Assembly: GCA_003586005.1 (NCBI GenBank)
Contig: NSKI01000007.1
Location: 49,611-113,610, forward strand
From: Haloplasmatales bacterium 4B
Lineage (GTDB): Bacteria; Bacillota_I; Bacilli_A; Haloplasmatales; Haloplasmataceae
Length of the DNA: 64,000 bases
Direction of reading: 5' to 3'
Translations under genes and position numbers: made by a program
Part shown: one piece after another, positions 18,065-27,779 of the stretch
Layout: each line of letters begins with the position of its first letter
Numbering within the stretch: the stretch's first letter is position 1
Notes under the pieces: generated by a model
What the model saw: the letters and a program-made list of their open reading frames with translations, nothing else
Told to the model about the DNA's origin: nothing
Databases searched by the model: none

Positions 18065-18745
18065 TTGAAAAGAAGAGAATATGTATTCATTACTTGGATT
18101 CTATTAGCATTATTTACGTTAATTATTATTATTAAAACCCAAAAGCCAGATAATCCATTTTTAACTTTTATCTGGTTGTTAATACCATTATTTATTGTAA
18201 TGAAGAATAAAAATGCTAATCTAGTAGGTTTTAGTAAAGTTCCAATCAAGAAATTACTTGCTGTTACTGGAATATATTTATCAATTTCATTAACAGCAAT
18301 AATTATATTTGAAATAATCACTCCAACATATAAAATGTTGATTGAATTGGCTATAGATAATAACCAATCAGATATTACTTTTTTATGGTTGAATAAATAT
18401 AAAGGTATCACCGGTTATATCTTAGTATTTATCATAAGTTTTTTTATTACTATTTTTGGTGAGGAATTATTTTTTCGAGGACTATTGTTACAGGCATTTA
18501 AAAGGAACTTTAGTGATAAATTTTCTATTCTAATGCAATCTGTCTTATTTAGTTTACCGCATATTATTATCGCCATCTTTTTCATGACTCCATTTCATGG
18601 ACTTATATTAATTTTAGGTTATGGAATCTTCATTTATGGTGTTATGGGTGGATGGGCTGCTAATAAAACTAATAGCTTTTGGCCAGGATTAATTACTGCA
18701 AGTATTAATAATTTACTTCTAGTGATTTACTATGTAGGCGTATAG
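18065..18745 (+). CDS. CPBP-family intramembrane protease-like protein
   Basis: 226 residues, six or seven membrane segments. Abi/CPBP motif 1 is FGEELFFRGLL (EExxxR) and motif 2 FSLPHII (FxxxH). The third motif, usually HxxxN near the C-terminus, reads ASINN with no His, so activity is uncertain. The start is TTG at 18065 with AAGGAGG 6 bases upstream. Related proteins act in prenyl-protein processing or self-immunity, but nothing nearby points to a substrate. Confidence 0.82.
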   Translation: MKRREYVFITWILLALFTLIIIIKTQKPDNPFLTFIWLLIPLFIVMKNKNANLVGFSKVPIKKLLAVTGIYLSISLTAIIIFEIITPTYKMLIELAIDNNQSDITFLWLNKYKGITGYILVFIISFFITIFGEELFFRGLLLQAFKRNFSDKFSILMQSVLFSLPHIIIAIFFMTPFHGLILILGYGIFIYGVMGGWAANKTNSFWPGLITASINNLLLVIYYVGV

Positions 18746-18751
18746 TGGAAT

Positions 18752-18796
18752 AAAAAAAGACCATATCTTGACTCTTTTTAAAATATGGTCTTTTAT
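18752..18796. terminator. Bidirectional terminator
   Basis: AAAGACCATAT and ATATGGTCTTT arms, with an A-run before and T-run after, directly behind the CPBP gene. Confidence 0.8.
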
Positions 18797-18842
18797 ATTT
18801 ATATAATTTTATTGTTTAAATTAACCCTATTTTAATAGTTAG

Positions 18843-18992
18843 TGTAAAACTAAAAAAAGTGATAAAGTAGATAAGATAATTTCTAAGGAACAACATCAGG
18901 AATTACATAATTACACTCCTGAAAGAAAATCGTCTTTTTTACAGTTAGGTTTCTATTCGGGCATGAGAAAGGATATATCGGATGAGCTATAA
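18843..18992 (+). pseudogene. Unidentified gene remnant (start codon absent)
   Basis: A 49-codon open stretch with protein-like composition (it contains HNYTPERKSSFLQLGFYSGM) begins after a stop without a usable start and ends at 18992. No family recognised. The rest of 18797-19218 shows no gene. Probably the remains of a lost gene. Confidence 0.3.
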
Positions 18993-19218
18993 CAAAAACC
19001 CTTGAATCATTTTCCCAATACACCTCTAGACATTTAAATTTACATTTTTATCCTTAAATGCATCGTCATATGCTTGCATCTAAACTAAGAAATAATTAAA
19101 TAAAAATAAATAATATTTTCAAATAGTGTTGTAAGATTGTTGTGAGATATTATTTGTGTTAAACTTTATCTAATAAATTTTATATATTCCATAATATATA
19201 AAAAGTTAACCCTGATGA

Positions 19219-19491
19219 TTACTTCTTTAAATCACCTTTATTCTTTTCCATAATTCTTTCACCACGTTCAACAAGATCATGTGTAATTATGCCAGCAGTA
19301 TAACCTGTTGCCAAATTATTATCTATAATATCGCTTGGCAATTCAGGAATAGTAAAATCTTCAGCGACTTCAACATGATAATCCTTATCATTTATAACTT
19401 CTTTTTTGTCCTCTATATCTTTTACATAATCGTTGTTTACACGATGTTTTTCATTATTATAGATGATATTGCGATTTGGTTTATTATCCAT
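19219..19491 (-). CDS. Hypothetical small acidic protein
   Basis: 90 residues, Asn/Asp/Lys-rich with no membrane segment. The C-terminal half (DIIDNNLATGYTAGIITHDLVERG) looks like a short helical domain. AAGGAG is 8 bases before the ATG at 19491; a longer reading to 19581 has no ribosome site. Divergent from the methyltransferase gene. No family recognised. Confidence 0.6.
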   Translation of the reverse strand: MDNKPNRNIIYNNEKHRVNNDYVKDIEDKKEVINDKDYHVEVAEDFTIPELPSDIIDNNLATGYTAGIITHDLVERGERIMEKNKGDLKK

Positions 19492-19617
19492 AATTTCACT
19501 CCTTCTTTTTATATTATTCTTTTCTTTTTTGAAAGTTATCATACATTTTAATAAAAAACTTGTATTAACAAATAATAACATTATATAATTAGAAGTACGT
19601 TAACAAATGGAGGTATT

Positions 19618-20790
19618 ATGGCGAATATTTATTTAAAACTTGGTATAAAAAAACGAATTGAAAACAATCATCCCTGGGTTTATAGTAATGAAGTTGATCG
19701 AATTGATGGAACCTATGAACAAGGTGATATTGTCTTTATATATAACCATAAAGAAAGATTTTTAGGAAAAGGTTATATTAATCCTAAATCTCTAATTTTA
19801 GTTCGTATTTTAACCAAAGAAATTAATGAAGAAATAGATGAATCATTCTTTAGAAAAAGAATTGAAACTGCATATAATTATCGACAAAAAATAATTGATA
19901 CCAAAAGTTGTCGAGTTATATTTGGTGAAGCAGATGGTATACCTGGTCTTATTGTAGATAAATTCAACAATTATTTATCTATCCAAACCCTTACTTTTGG
20001 AATTGAAAAATATAAAGATTTAATTGTAAAATTGTTAATCGAAATCATTCACCCTGAAGGTATTTATGAGCGTAATGATAATTCAGTTAGACTACTAGAA
20101 GGTTTAGAAGAAAAGACAGGATTTTTATATCAAAAGTTTGATCCTGTAACAATTATCGAAGAAAATGGCGTAAAGTTTTATGTTGATATCGCTAGTGGTC
20201 AAAAAACAGGAAGTTTTTTAGATCAGCGAGAAAATCATGCCGCAATAAAAAGCTATGTAAAAGATTTAAAAGTATTGGATTGTTTTACCCATACAGGGGG
20301 ATTTGCCCTTCATGCGGCTGTGTATGGAGCTAAGGAGGTTGAAGCAATAGATATATCGGAAAGTGCTTTAAATCTAGCTAAAAAAAATGCACAGTTAAAC
20401 AATGTAGAAAACAAGATAAACTTTGTCTGTGCCAACGCCTTTGATTTACTTAAGAATTATACTAACCAAAAAAAACATTATGATGTCGTAATTCTTGACC
20501 CTCCTGCTTTTACAAAATCAGCAAAAAAAATCAAAAATGCTTATCGAGGCTATAAAGAAATCAATTTAAGAGGGATGAAATTAGTTAAACCTGGTGGCAT
20601 CTTGGTAACTGCATCTTGCTCCCATTATATGAGTCCAGAATTATTTAAGAAAATGCTTAAAGAAGCAGCAAATGATGCTCATAAAGTAATTAGAGAAATT
20701 GAATATCGAACCCAGGCTAAGGATCATCCTATTCTATGGGGTTATGACGAATCATTATATTTAAAACTATACATTTTGCAAGTTAATTAA
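19618..20790 (+). CDS. RlmI/RlmK-like 23S rRNA (cytosine-C5) methyltransferase
   Basis: 390 residues. A PUA domain (1-75) with HPWVYSNEVD is followed by a SAM-binding Rossmann domain with VLDCFTHTGGFALHAA (motif I), a DPPAFTKS catalytic motif near residue 300 and ASCSHYMSPELF. Homologues methylate 23S rRNA (RlmI, C1962 in E. coli). GGAGGT before the ATG. The exact target base is by family only. Confidence 0.9.
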   Translation: MANIYLKLGIKKRIENNHPWVYSNEVDRIDGTYEQGDIVFIYNHKERFLGKGYINPKSLILVRILTKEINEEIDESFFRKRIETAYNYRQKIIDTKSCRVIFGEADGIPGLIVDKFNNYLSIQTLTFGIEKYKDLIVKLLIEIIHPEGIYERNDNSVRLLEGLEEKTGFLYQKFDPVTIIEENGVKFYVDIASGQKTGSFLDQRENHAAIKSYVKDLKVLDCFTHTGGFALHAAVYGAKEVEAIDISESALNLAKKNAQLNNVENKINFVCANAFDLLKNYTNQKKHYDVVILDPPAFTKSAKKIKNAYRGYKEINLRGMKLVKPGGILVTASCSHYMSPELFKKMLKEAANDAHKVIREIEYRTQAKDHPILWGYDESLYLKLYILQVN

Positions 20791-20851
20791 ATTTTATAGT
20801 ATTATTACAACATTTGTAAGTAATACTAAAATTAGATTAAGGAGGAACTAC

Positions 20852-21190
20852 ATGGAATATATAAATAGTGAATACCAAGATAGTATAGATTTTTTAAATG
20901 ATTGTGCTCAAGTTTGTTACGAATGCTTTGAAGCCAGTTTAAATGCACCAGATTTTAAAGAACGAGGTGAGCTTATAAAATATCTTGTTGAATGTGCACA
21001 ACATTGTCAAATGACAGTAGGTTATCTATCTAGAAGTTCTATCCATCTTGAAGAAATGGCCTTAATTAGTGCTCATCTAGCTAAAGCAACTGCTGCTCTG
21101 TGTGAAAAATTTGACGATGAACACACAAAAATTACCGGTAAAGTTTGTTTAGAAACAGCAAACATATGTATAGAAGCTTTTGATGATTAA
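20852..21190 (+). CDS. Four-helix-bundle copper-binding protein (DUF326)
   Basis: 112 residues, all helical, with seven or more Cys spaced along helix faces (DCAQVCYEC, ECAQHC, LCEKF, KVCLETANIC). This is the pattern of Csp-type copper storage proteins and DUF326 proteins, which bind many Cu(I) ions inside the bundle. No signal peptide, so cytosolic. AAGGAGG before the ATG. Related in theme to the CsoR-like repressor at 1078 but not linked to it. Confidence 0.87.
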   Translation: MEYINSEYQDSIDFLNDCAQVCYECFEASLNAPDFKERGELIKYLVECAQHCQMTVGYLSRSSIHLEEMALISAHLAKATAALCEKFDDEHTKITGKVCLETANICIEAFDD

Positions 21191-21387
21191 TAAAAAAATA
21201 GAATTATCCATATATATATCATTTATTTAATTAAAAAGACTAATGTAGTAAAGAAGATGTTACAAACTTATTATCAACCACAATTACTAATAAATGTTGG
21301 TATCATTATCAAAATATAATATACCCTGGGAAAAATTGCTATTGATTCTTTTTTATTTCTTAATGGAAAATACTAAAAATTGGATTT

Positions 21388-21486
21388 GAGTCTAGTCATA
21401 TTGATGGTACTAAAATTGAAACTTATACGAATGAAAGATGATCACATGAAAAACGGTCAATTTAAAATTGGTTATAACGTCCATTA
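21388..21486 (+). pseudogene. IS1182-type transposase remnant
   Basis: Two transposase fragments sit in different frames: HIDGTKIE (from 21397), the first catalytic Asp region of IS1182-family enzymes, and RMKDDHMKNGQFKIGYNV (to 21482), the downstream motif. The sequence between them is lost. The surrounding 21191-21728 has no intact gene. Confidence 0.65.
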
Positions 21487-21550
21487 AATCACCTTTCCTT
21501 ACCTATAATTGTAGCTTGACAACCCTATTATAACGGAAAGGTGATTTTTT
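21486..21550 (+). repeat. Long perfect hairpin with T-tail
   Basis: AAATCACCTTTCC (21486-21498) and GGAAAGGTGATTT (21535-21547) are perfect 13-base arms around a 36-base loop, followed by T residues. It could be a terminator or a transposon end left by the IS remnant beside it. Confidence 0.5.
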
Positions 21551-21566
21551 GCATAACTTTTGATCC

Positions 21567-21628
21567 CCACCAGCATAGCAGGTGGTTTATTGATTCGCAC
21601 GCTTTGCGAGCTCAACAGGCTAAAGCCT
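21567..21628. repeat. Cluster of three short hairpins, GC-rich for this window
   Basis: CCACC/GGTGG (21567-21585, loop AGCATAGCA), CGC/GCG around 21595-21608, and AGGCT/AGCCT (21617-21628). Such consecutive subterminal hairpins resemble ends of IS200/IS605-type elements. No transposase accompanies them. Confidence 0.4.
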
Positions 21629-21728
21629 TTAAAATGATAAAATCAATAGAAACATTCACAAATGAATAACTATTGATTTTTCTTTTTAAATTATTTACCT
21701 TAAAGTAAAACTATTTAGGTTTCAAGTA

Positions 21729-21926
21729 TTATTTATGGATTAAACATAATAAAATATTAAACAATAATTGGATAACAATTCCCATCATACCCATAAACAA
21801 ATATATAAAGGATTTAAATAATTCATTAATAGAAGACGACATAAAATCTAATCCTTTTATTATCATAATTGAAAATATCAGTAAAATAAAACTGTTTATT
21901 AATATTTTCACATCTCCTTTTCTCAC
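21729..21926 (-). CDS. Small membrane protein, unknown
   Basis: About 65 residues with two hydrophobic segments. GTG at 21926 is chosen because AAAGGGTG lies 7-8 bases upstream. It is encoded 24 bases downstream of the secreted protein gene at 21951 and is probably co-transcribed with it. No family recognised. Confidence 0.5.
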   Translation of the reverse strand: MRKGDVKILINSFILLIFSIMIIKGLDFMSSSINELFKSFIYLFMGMMGIVIQLLFNILLCLIHK

Positions 21927-21950
21927 AAGAATCACCCTTTCTAATATTAT

Positions 21951-23054
21951 TTAATTCCTTAAATCAAAAACTATTTCATTTAGTCTATCATTTTTACCAT
22001 AAGGGTTGTATGCGTCATAATAATGATCTGGCACAAGTCCTATGCCCAGTGACGGTCCACTCAAACTTATTCCTAAATTTACATCTGTATCTACAAGTCC
22101 AATTTGATGTAAATAATCAGTGTATACTAAAACTTGATTATAATTATTATACCATTCTATTCCTGATTCATTATTAAAATCAACATTTAGTGATATTCTA
22201 ATTTTATTTGCTATTTCTGTAATATAACACATATCATATTCCCCATACCCCAATTTAGTTGGGCATTGTCCATAAGTTGTGGTATCATTTTTTAAATCAA
22301 CGTTAAATATAACTCCCCTAATATCATTGTTATATAGCATGAAATCATCATTTATATCATAATAATAGTAGTTTGGATCATATTCTGATGTAGATTCATA
22401 TTTTATAATTCCATAGTATTCATCTTCATACTTTGTGTCCCACCAATATTCAGCAAGTGCAGAAACACCGTTATGTGGTTGAGTCATATCTACAAAAATA
22501 TCATTAGTACCATAAAAACCAACTGCCATTAAATCATAAAGTCTATTCACCGGTACTATATCCCATATTAGTATATCTTCAACACGTCCAGTATCGGTTT
22601 GAGGGTTTAGATATACCTTGGATTTATGAGTGGTATATGCAGTTTCAGTTTCTGCATTGCCTTCACAATATGTATAGTTAATTGATGTACAATTAACAAG
22701 GACATTATCAGGATGTGGATCATTTGATACTATTAAACTAGTTTTTGGAGGACAACCTGGAAAATAGGGATCTTCATCACATGGGTCATCAGGAACCCAC
22801 ATTGGTGTTATTACTTCATAATCTTCAAGCTTTTTCTCCTTTTTCTCTTTTACTTTTTTTTCATATTCAGCTTTATTAAGTTTATTTTGCTCCTTAATTT
22901 TTCCATTTTCATATACTATTTCGTTGTATATTATTTCCTCATAAACCACTATTTCTTCTTTTTTATTTTTAATATTTAGTGCGTTTGCTGTGAAGTTATG
23001 TAGTGTTAAAACTGATATTATTAAAGCAAACAAAAATATACACTTTTTAAACAT
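21951..23054 (-). CDS. Secreted protein of unknown function
   Basis: 367 residues. A signal peptide (1-25, ending near FTANA) is followed by a Lys/Glu-rich coiled segment (30-75) and a Tyr/Asp/Asn-rich beta-type domain (about 95-367). Cys pairs occur in DPCDEDPYFPGC, VNCTSINYTYC and QCPTKLGYGEYDMC. No known catalytic motif. AAAGGAG before the ATG. Could be a surface or adhesion protein; nothing in the sequence proves this. Confidence 0.65.
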   Translation of the reverse strand: MFKKCIFLFALIISVLTLHNFTANALNIKNKKEEIVVYEEIIYNEIVYENGKIKEQNKLNKAEYEKKVKEKKEKKLEDYEVITPMWVPDDPCDEDPYFPGCPPKTSLIVSNDPHPDNVLVNCTSINYTYCEGNAETETAYTTHKSKVYLNPQTDTGRVEDILIWDIVPVNRLYDLMAVGFYGTNDIFVDMTQPHNGVSALAEYWWDTKYEDEYYGIIKYESTSEYDPNYYYYDINDDFMLYNNDIRGVIFNVDLKNDTTTYGQCPTKLGYGEYDMCYITEIANKIRISLNVDFNNESGIEWYNNYNQVLVYTDYLHQIGLVDTDVNLGISLSGPSLGIGLVPDHYYDAYNPYGKNDRLNEIVFDLRN

Positions 23055-23131
23055 TATTACATCTCCTTTCTATTTTATAGATATTATAACTAATTCTCCT
23101 TTAAGAAAATATCAAAATTTGTCGAAAATAA

Positions 23132-24725
23132 TATATAGGGCTTACTTCATCCACAAGTAATTTTATACAATTAATTGATTAACTTGTAAATTTAAACTAG
23201 ATTTTAAGTATTTTAAAAAATGAGCAATCAAAGGACTAAATCTTTTTGTTTAAATTCATCACCAAAATAATGAAACATATTGTAGTTTCACTTGTATCTT
23301 TCCTTTTATTCATTATCAATCCTAATGATAATGCCCGTTTTCCTTGACCGAATTTTCCTTCTACTGCGTTTCTTTCACCTTCGGCCATTCGCTCAGTTTT
23401 TTTATCGATCTTTTCATCCTTCTTTGGTCTACCTAATTTTGGTCCCGTTATTTTTATACCTAACTGGGTTAAAGCCATTATGTTTTCACGTGTTCTGTAT
23501 ATTTTATTCGCTAGAACTTCCTCAGGATAGTACCCAAATCGTCTTTTGTAATTTTCTACTGATTCCATTAATGTTTGCCCTTCATTATAAGCATCCTATG
23601 ATAACTTCTCAACGTAGGTAAAACCATTTACAACACTTATTGCTAACTTGGCTCCAAACTTAACTGGTGCCTTCGTTTTAACTCTAACGATTGGTCTTAT
23701 GTGTGGTGAATGTAAACTAACAATTCGATCATCTACTGTGTGCGTTTTATGATCATACATATAACGCTGTTGACGATGTAATTCATGTATTACGATTAAA
23801 TCCCAATTTTGTTTGGGTGATATCGTTTTAAAATCTTTATTTTCACACATTTCTTTGATATATTTTAAATTTCTATTTATACATTCTGATTGAAAAAGAA
23901 TAACTTTTCTAATTTTTGATTTTGATTTCTTCTTACTTTTCGACAAACTTAAAAAGGACTTTCTTGCTTTTTGACGATAAGTCCTTACCTTGGGTTTCTT
24001 ACCTACCATTGGCTCATGTTGATGGTCGATGATTTTTTCAGTTATTTCTCTTGCTTTATTCAGTAAATCCCAATATATCAAGTGGTGCACACGTCGCATC
24101 AAGAATTAGCTTTCCTTTATTTTGATTGTCATTATTTGAAGAAGCATTAACGTTATTTTCATTTGAATCTTGTCCCCCTTTAGTCGAATCATCATCTGAT
24201 GAATCGCCTTTTCGACATACAGAATCCTTTAGTTTAAGAATCATTTAAGGTGTAATTCTTTTTCTAAATTGGACGAGGGTTGAATCTGTAGATGGACAAA
24301 TGTGTTTAAATTCAAGAAGTCTTAAAAAATATTGAAAATATGGATTTGTCTTGATGTTCCAGATTAACATTTTATCAGAGTAACTAAATCTTTGTTGAAA
24401 TATAAGAGCCCTAAAAGCAATCCGACCATCTTTAGAATTATTATTATTGTCAGATTGACTAAATGTAGTTGCGTATAATCGTTCAGCTAAATCCCAGTCT
24501 ATTAAATCTGCAAATTGAACAATCTCATCGTTTGGATCTAAATTGTGATGAAATTCTGTTTTAAACCGTAATTTCATTTGATTTGGTGTAATACGTGCCA
24601 TTTTAATCACTACACATGCAAAGTTTATTTGAAAAACTAAAATTTTCCTTGCATTAATTATACCATAAAATGACAATTCTCTCAATTATATAATAATAAT
24701 TCATGGAAAAAGCAAGCCCTATATA
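23132..24725 (-). mobile_element. IS5-family insertion sequence, decayed
   Basis: Imperfect terminal inverted repeats lie at both ends: TATATAGGGCTTACTT (23132-23147) and the complement of AAGCAAGCCCTATATA (24710-24725). The element proper is about 1.58 kb (23138-24719), with TATA as possible duplicated target. It carries a broken transposase gene. The transposase type (LGRPKK and EGKFGQGKR motifs) places it in an IS1478-like branch of IS5. Confidence 0.75.
23236..24601 (-). pseudogene. IS5-family transposase, disrupted
   Basis: Read from 24601: the N-terminal InsH-like domain (MARITPNQMKLRFK) ends in a stop near 24245. The part with the first catalytic Asp (LILDATCAPLDI) is in the next segment, the frame changes near 24060-24100 (HSPHIRPIVR region) and again near 23590. 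The C-terminal part ends at 23236 with the catalytic Glu in ERNAVEGKFGQGKR. At least three lesions, so inactive. Confidence 0.85.
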
Positions 24726-24986
24726 CATCTATTGTAGTTAAATCTGTACACTTATCATTTGAAAAGTATCCAAATATAAAGGAGCTTTTTCTAATATAAA
24801 AAGCTGTAGTTAAATTAATTTATTTACGAGTCCAGGATATGTGTATAAAATGGAGCGATCATCAAGTAGGTAATTTGTCTAAAAATGAGTTTTAAATCAT
24901 GAAAAGATTTAAACAAACTACTTGATATCCTTAACAAAGTGTAACTTTTAATTTAATTATATTTTTTTATTTTATTAATTAATTCT
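24726..24986. other. Non-coding stretch with inverted repeat and possible TnpB relic
   Basis: ATCAAGTAG (24861-24869) and CTACTTGAT (24918-24926) form a 9-base inverted repeat. Between and before them, codons for KWSDHQVGNLSKNEF occur on the plus strand, faintly like a TnpB N-terminus, interrupted by stops. No gene. Confidence 0.3.
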
Positions 24987-25826
24987 CTATACTTTGCTTG
25001 AATACAAATGAACATCCATTTGTTGATAAGGAATTGTAATACCGTTATTATCAAACTCACCTTTAACTTTAAGCATTAAAGCATTTAAGGTATCCCAATA
25101 ATCACTTGATTTTACCCAGCCTCGAGCAATAAATTGAATTGAGGAATCACTATATTCCCCTAATATTACGATAGGTTCTGGTTCAATTAAAATTGTTTCC
25201 TGGCTTTTTAGTAATTTCTCTAATACTTCTTTAACTTGCAAAATATTATTTTCATAACTGCAAGAAATTTTAAGTTCTAATCTTCTAGTTGGATAAGTAG
25301 AGTAATTTATTAAACTTGAATTAGATAAATTTGAGTTAGGTATTACTATTTTTTTGTTATCTGGAGTTGCTAAAACTGTATAAAATATATGAATATCCTT
25401 TACTGTTCCACTAAAACCTTGAGCTTCAATAAAATCACCAATTCGATATGGTTTCAAAATAAGAATTAAAACACCACCAGCGAAATTTCCCAAACTACCT
25501 TGAAGAGCTAGACCAACCGCAAAAGCTAAAGAACCTAATATCGCGATAAATGAAGTAGTTTCAATTCCTAGCATATTTATTATTGAAATTAACAAAGCAA
25601 TTTTAAGGGCAATACTAATTAATGGGGTTAAAAATGATTTTAAAGATAAATCAATCTGGGCTTTATCAAAACGATTATTAATACGTTTAGTAAGCCACTT
25701 AATAATTTTTAATCCGAAAAATAAAATTATAGCTGCATATATAACCTTTAGTCCATATCTTAATAGTGTTTCGTATATTTCGTTATAATTAAATTTGTTC
25801 CAATCAGGCAGTATTTTTTCAAACAT
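24987..25826 (-). CDS. mscS: Small-conductance mechanosensitive channel, MscS family
   Basis: 279 residues. One N-terminal and two further membrane segments lead into the pore helix (GSLAFAVGLALQGSLGNFAGG), then the beta domain with PYRIGDFIE and the cytoplasmic vestibule domain. It opens on membrane stretch to release solutes. AGAGGAG before the ATG. Single gene, divergent from the RluA gene. Confidence 0.92.
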   Translation of the reverse strand: MFEKILPDWNKFNYNEIYETLLRYGLKVIYAAIILFFGLKIIKWLTKRINNRFDKAQIDLSLKSFLTPLISIALKIALLISIINMLGIETTSFIAILGSLAFAVGLALQGSLGNFAGGVLILILKPYRIGDFIEAQGFSGTVKDIHIFYTVLATPDNKKIVIPNSNLSNSSLINYSTYPTRRLELKISCSYENNILQVKEVLEKLLKSQETILIEPEPIVILGEYSDSSIQFIARGWVKSSDYWDTLNALMLKVKGEFDNNGITIPYQQMDVHLYSSKV

Positions 25827-25891
25827 AATCGTACTCCTCTATAAATATTCCATTACAATCTTTATTATAGTATAATTGAGTTGGTGATATT

Positions 25892-26797
25892 ATGCAATAT
25901 AAAAAAAATAATCATTATTTAGAAATTACGATTGATAAAAATTTAGCCAATAAAACTATTCAAGATATTTTTATCTATTATCATTTATCAAAAAAAACTA
26001 TTCATGAATTAAGAATGAGTAAAGATATTTATATAAATGATCAACCTATTTTCCAGAATTTTAATATTTCCTTGAAAATAAAAGACAGATTCAAATTTCC
26101 ATTCTTTATCGATGAAGAAATTGATTTTATTCCTCAAAACATCCCCATTGATATTATTTATGAGGATGAATTCATCCTCATCATAAATAAACAACCTAAT
26201 ATTGAAATTCATCCTGATTCTAAAAACGGTCTAGAAACATTAGTAAATGGTGTAGCCTTTTATTATCAAAAAACTCATCAAAAACACCGTATTAGATATA
26301 TCCATCGTCTTGATCGGGACACAACAGGACTAATAGTCTTTGTGAAAGAACAAATAGTCCATAATTTATTTGATTACTTATTAAATAAAAAAATCATTAA
26401 ACGCTATTATCTCGCACTAGTCGAAAATAAACTACCTAAGTCAAGCGAAACTATCAATGTTCCTATTGGTCGCGATAGACATCATAATCAAAAAAGAATT
26501 GTATCAAAAACTGGAGATAAGGCTATAACTAGATACAAATTAATTAAATCTTACGAAAACTATAATCTCATAGAACTAGAATTATATACAGGGAGAACTC
26601 ATCAAATTAGAGTTCATATGGCATATATTAATTGTCCTATTTTAGGTGATAAACTTTATGGAGAAGTTTCATCATTTATTAATAGACAGGCTCTTCACGC
26701 TTACAAAATATCACTCATTCATCCCATTACTTTTAAACCATTCACTATAGATTGCCCCATACCAAGTGACTTTGAAAAGATATTAAAAAACACATAA
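25892..26797 (+). CDS. RluA-family pseudouridine synthase
   Basis: 301 residues: an N-terminal S4-like segment (about 10-80), then the catalytic domain with HRLDRDTTGLIVF (catalytic Asp) near residue 140 and YTGRTHQIRVHM near 230. It converts uridine to pseudouridine in rRNA or tRNA. Position specificity (RluD-like or other) cannot be decided. Confidence 0.92.
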   Translation: MQYKKNNHYLEITIDKNLANKTIQDIFIYYHLSKKTIHELRMSKDIYINDQPIFQNFNISLKIKDRFKFPFFIDEEIDFIPQNIPIDIIYEDEFILIINKQPNIEIHPDSKNGLETLVNGVAFYYQKTHQKHRIRYIHRLDRDTTGLIVFVKEQIVHNLFDYLLNKKIIKRYYLALVENKLPKSSETINVPIGRDRHHNQKRIVSKTGDKAITRYKLIKSYENYNLIELELYTGRTHQIRVHMAYINCPILGDKLYGEVSSFINRQALHAYKISLIHPITFKPFTIDCPIPSDFEKILKNT

Positions 26798-26877
26798 GAG
26801 TTTTAACGACAAAGCAATATAAATACTATTTGAGGTATATTTAAGTTAAGTCGGCATAGAAAAAGAAATTTATTAAT

Positions 26878-26916
26878 AAAAATCCCCGAATACTTAATTG
26901 CATGAGGGATTTTTTA
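26878..26916. terminator. Intrinsic terminator
   Basis: AAAAATCCC (26878-26886) and GGGATTTTT (26906-26914) arms with T-tail, about 80 bases after the RluA gene. It could serve both directions. Confidence 0.7.
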
Positions 26917-26975
26917 TATAGCAAATAAATTCTGTTTAGCAAGGTTTTTTAATGTTATTTTTATTAATACATATT

Positions 26976-27134
26976 TTAACTTTTCAATATACTTATTATT
27001 ATCAAACCTATAATAGCTCCGATTGAATCTATAAAAACATCGTTTACACTAGATTCTATTAAAGGTATAAACAGCTGATTGATGCGAAAAATCATCCATA
27101 ATAGAATGAGAAAAAATATACTATATACTTTCAT
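26976..27134 (-). pseudogene. Truncated VanZ-like membrane protein
   Basis: 52 codons with the VanZ C-terminal signature FRINQLFIPLIES...VFIDSIGAIIG and two membrane segments; full VanZ-like proteins are about three times longer. No ribosome site before the ATG at 27134. The open frame continues upstream to the stop of the neighbouring gene. Probably the remnant of a longer gene. Confidence 0.5.
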
Positions 27135-27151
27135 AGATAATAACCAAATAA

Positions 27152-27697
27152 TTAACGTTTTTTTCCTTCTATAGATTTATATTCAAGTAGATATAAAATA
27201 GTTACATCATCTATTTTAATTCTGTTTTCCTTTATTAATTCCTTCATTTCACGGTTCGAGTAAAAAAAGGGAACCAGATATTTTATTTCATATTTTGTTT
27301 TACAAACCATTTTAAATTCTTCAATATTATTAAAATAAATTATTTCCTTTATCCGTTTTCTTTTGTTTTTTGTTTCAAAAAAAACAAAATGTTCATGATT
27401 TAATGAGAATTGTAAATTTTGAAAGATTGGAACTGCTAATTTATTACTTGTGCTTATTAAATTTATACCATTAATATCATAGAAAAAATCTCGTTTATAA
27501 GCATGATGAAATGTATTAGGAACTAATTTTGCCTCATTTAATTTAGATAAAAGATTCTTGATCTTTAATCTGCTCATATTAAAACAATAGATTAAAGTTG
27601 AGTTATCAAAAAACTCAAAAACAATATTTCTTATTGTTAACTCTTCTAAATCATTATTCTCTAAATGGTAATCTACTTTTATTATATTAAACATCAT
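27152..27697 (-). CDS. Hypothetical protein
   Basis: 181 residues, soluble, mixed alpha/beta, rich in Phe/Tyr/Asn. No known motif. The start is set at the first of two ATG codons (27697); a TATAAT lies at about 27708-27713, so the transcript begins very near the start. The next-upstream gene is the acetyltransferase at 27761, which ends in a terminator. No family recognised. Confidence 0.6.
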   Translation of the reverse strand: MMFNIIKVDYHLENNDLEELTIRNIVFEFFDNSTLIYCFNMSRLKIKNLLSKLNEAKLVPNTFHHAYKRDFFYDINGINLISTSNKLAVPIFQNLQFSLNHEHFVFFETKNKRKRIKEIIYFNNIEEFKMVCKTKYEIKYLVPFFYSNREMKELIKENRIKIDDVTILYLLEYKSIEGKKR

Positions 27698-27740
27698 ATC
27701 ACCACTTAAATTATACAACAAAAGTTGTTTGATTTGTTGT

Positions 27741-27779
27741 TAAAAATAAAAAAGGTAGCTTTATGACTCAAAAGCTACC
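27741..27779 (-). terminator. Intrinsic terminator overlapping the acetyltransferase stop
   Basis: GGTAGCTTT (27754-27762) and AAAGCTACC (27771-27779), with a T-run on the minus strand. Confidence 0.85.

Noticed and set aside
24835..24900. Possible TnpB N-terminus (KWSDHQVGNLSKNEF)
   Set aside because: Only about 15 residues before a stop, no catalytic RuvC or zinc motifs; too little to call a gene.
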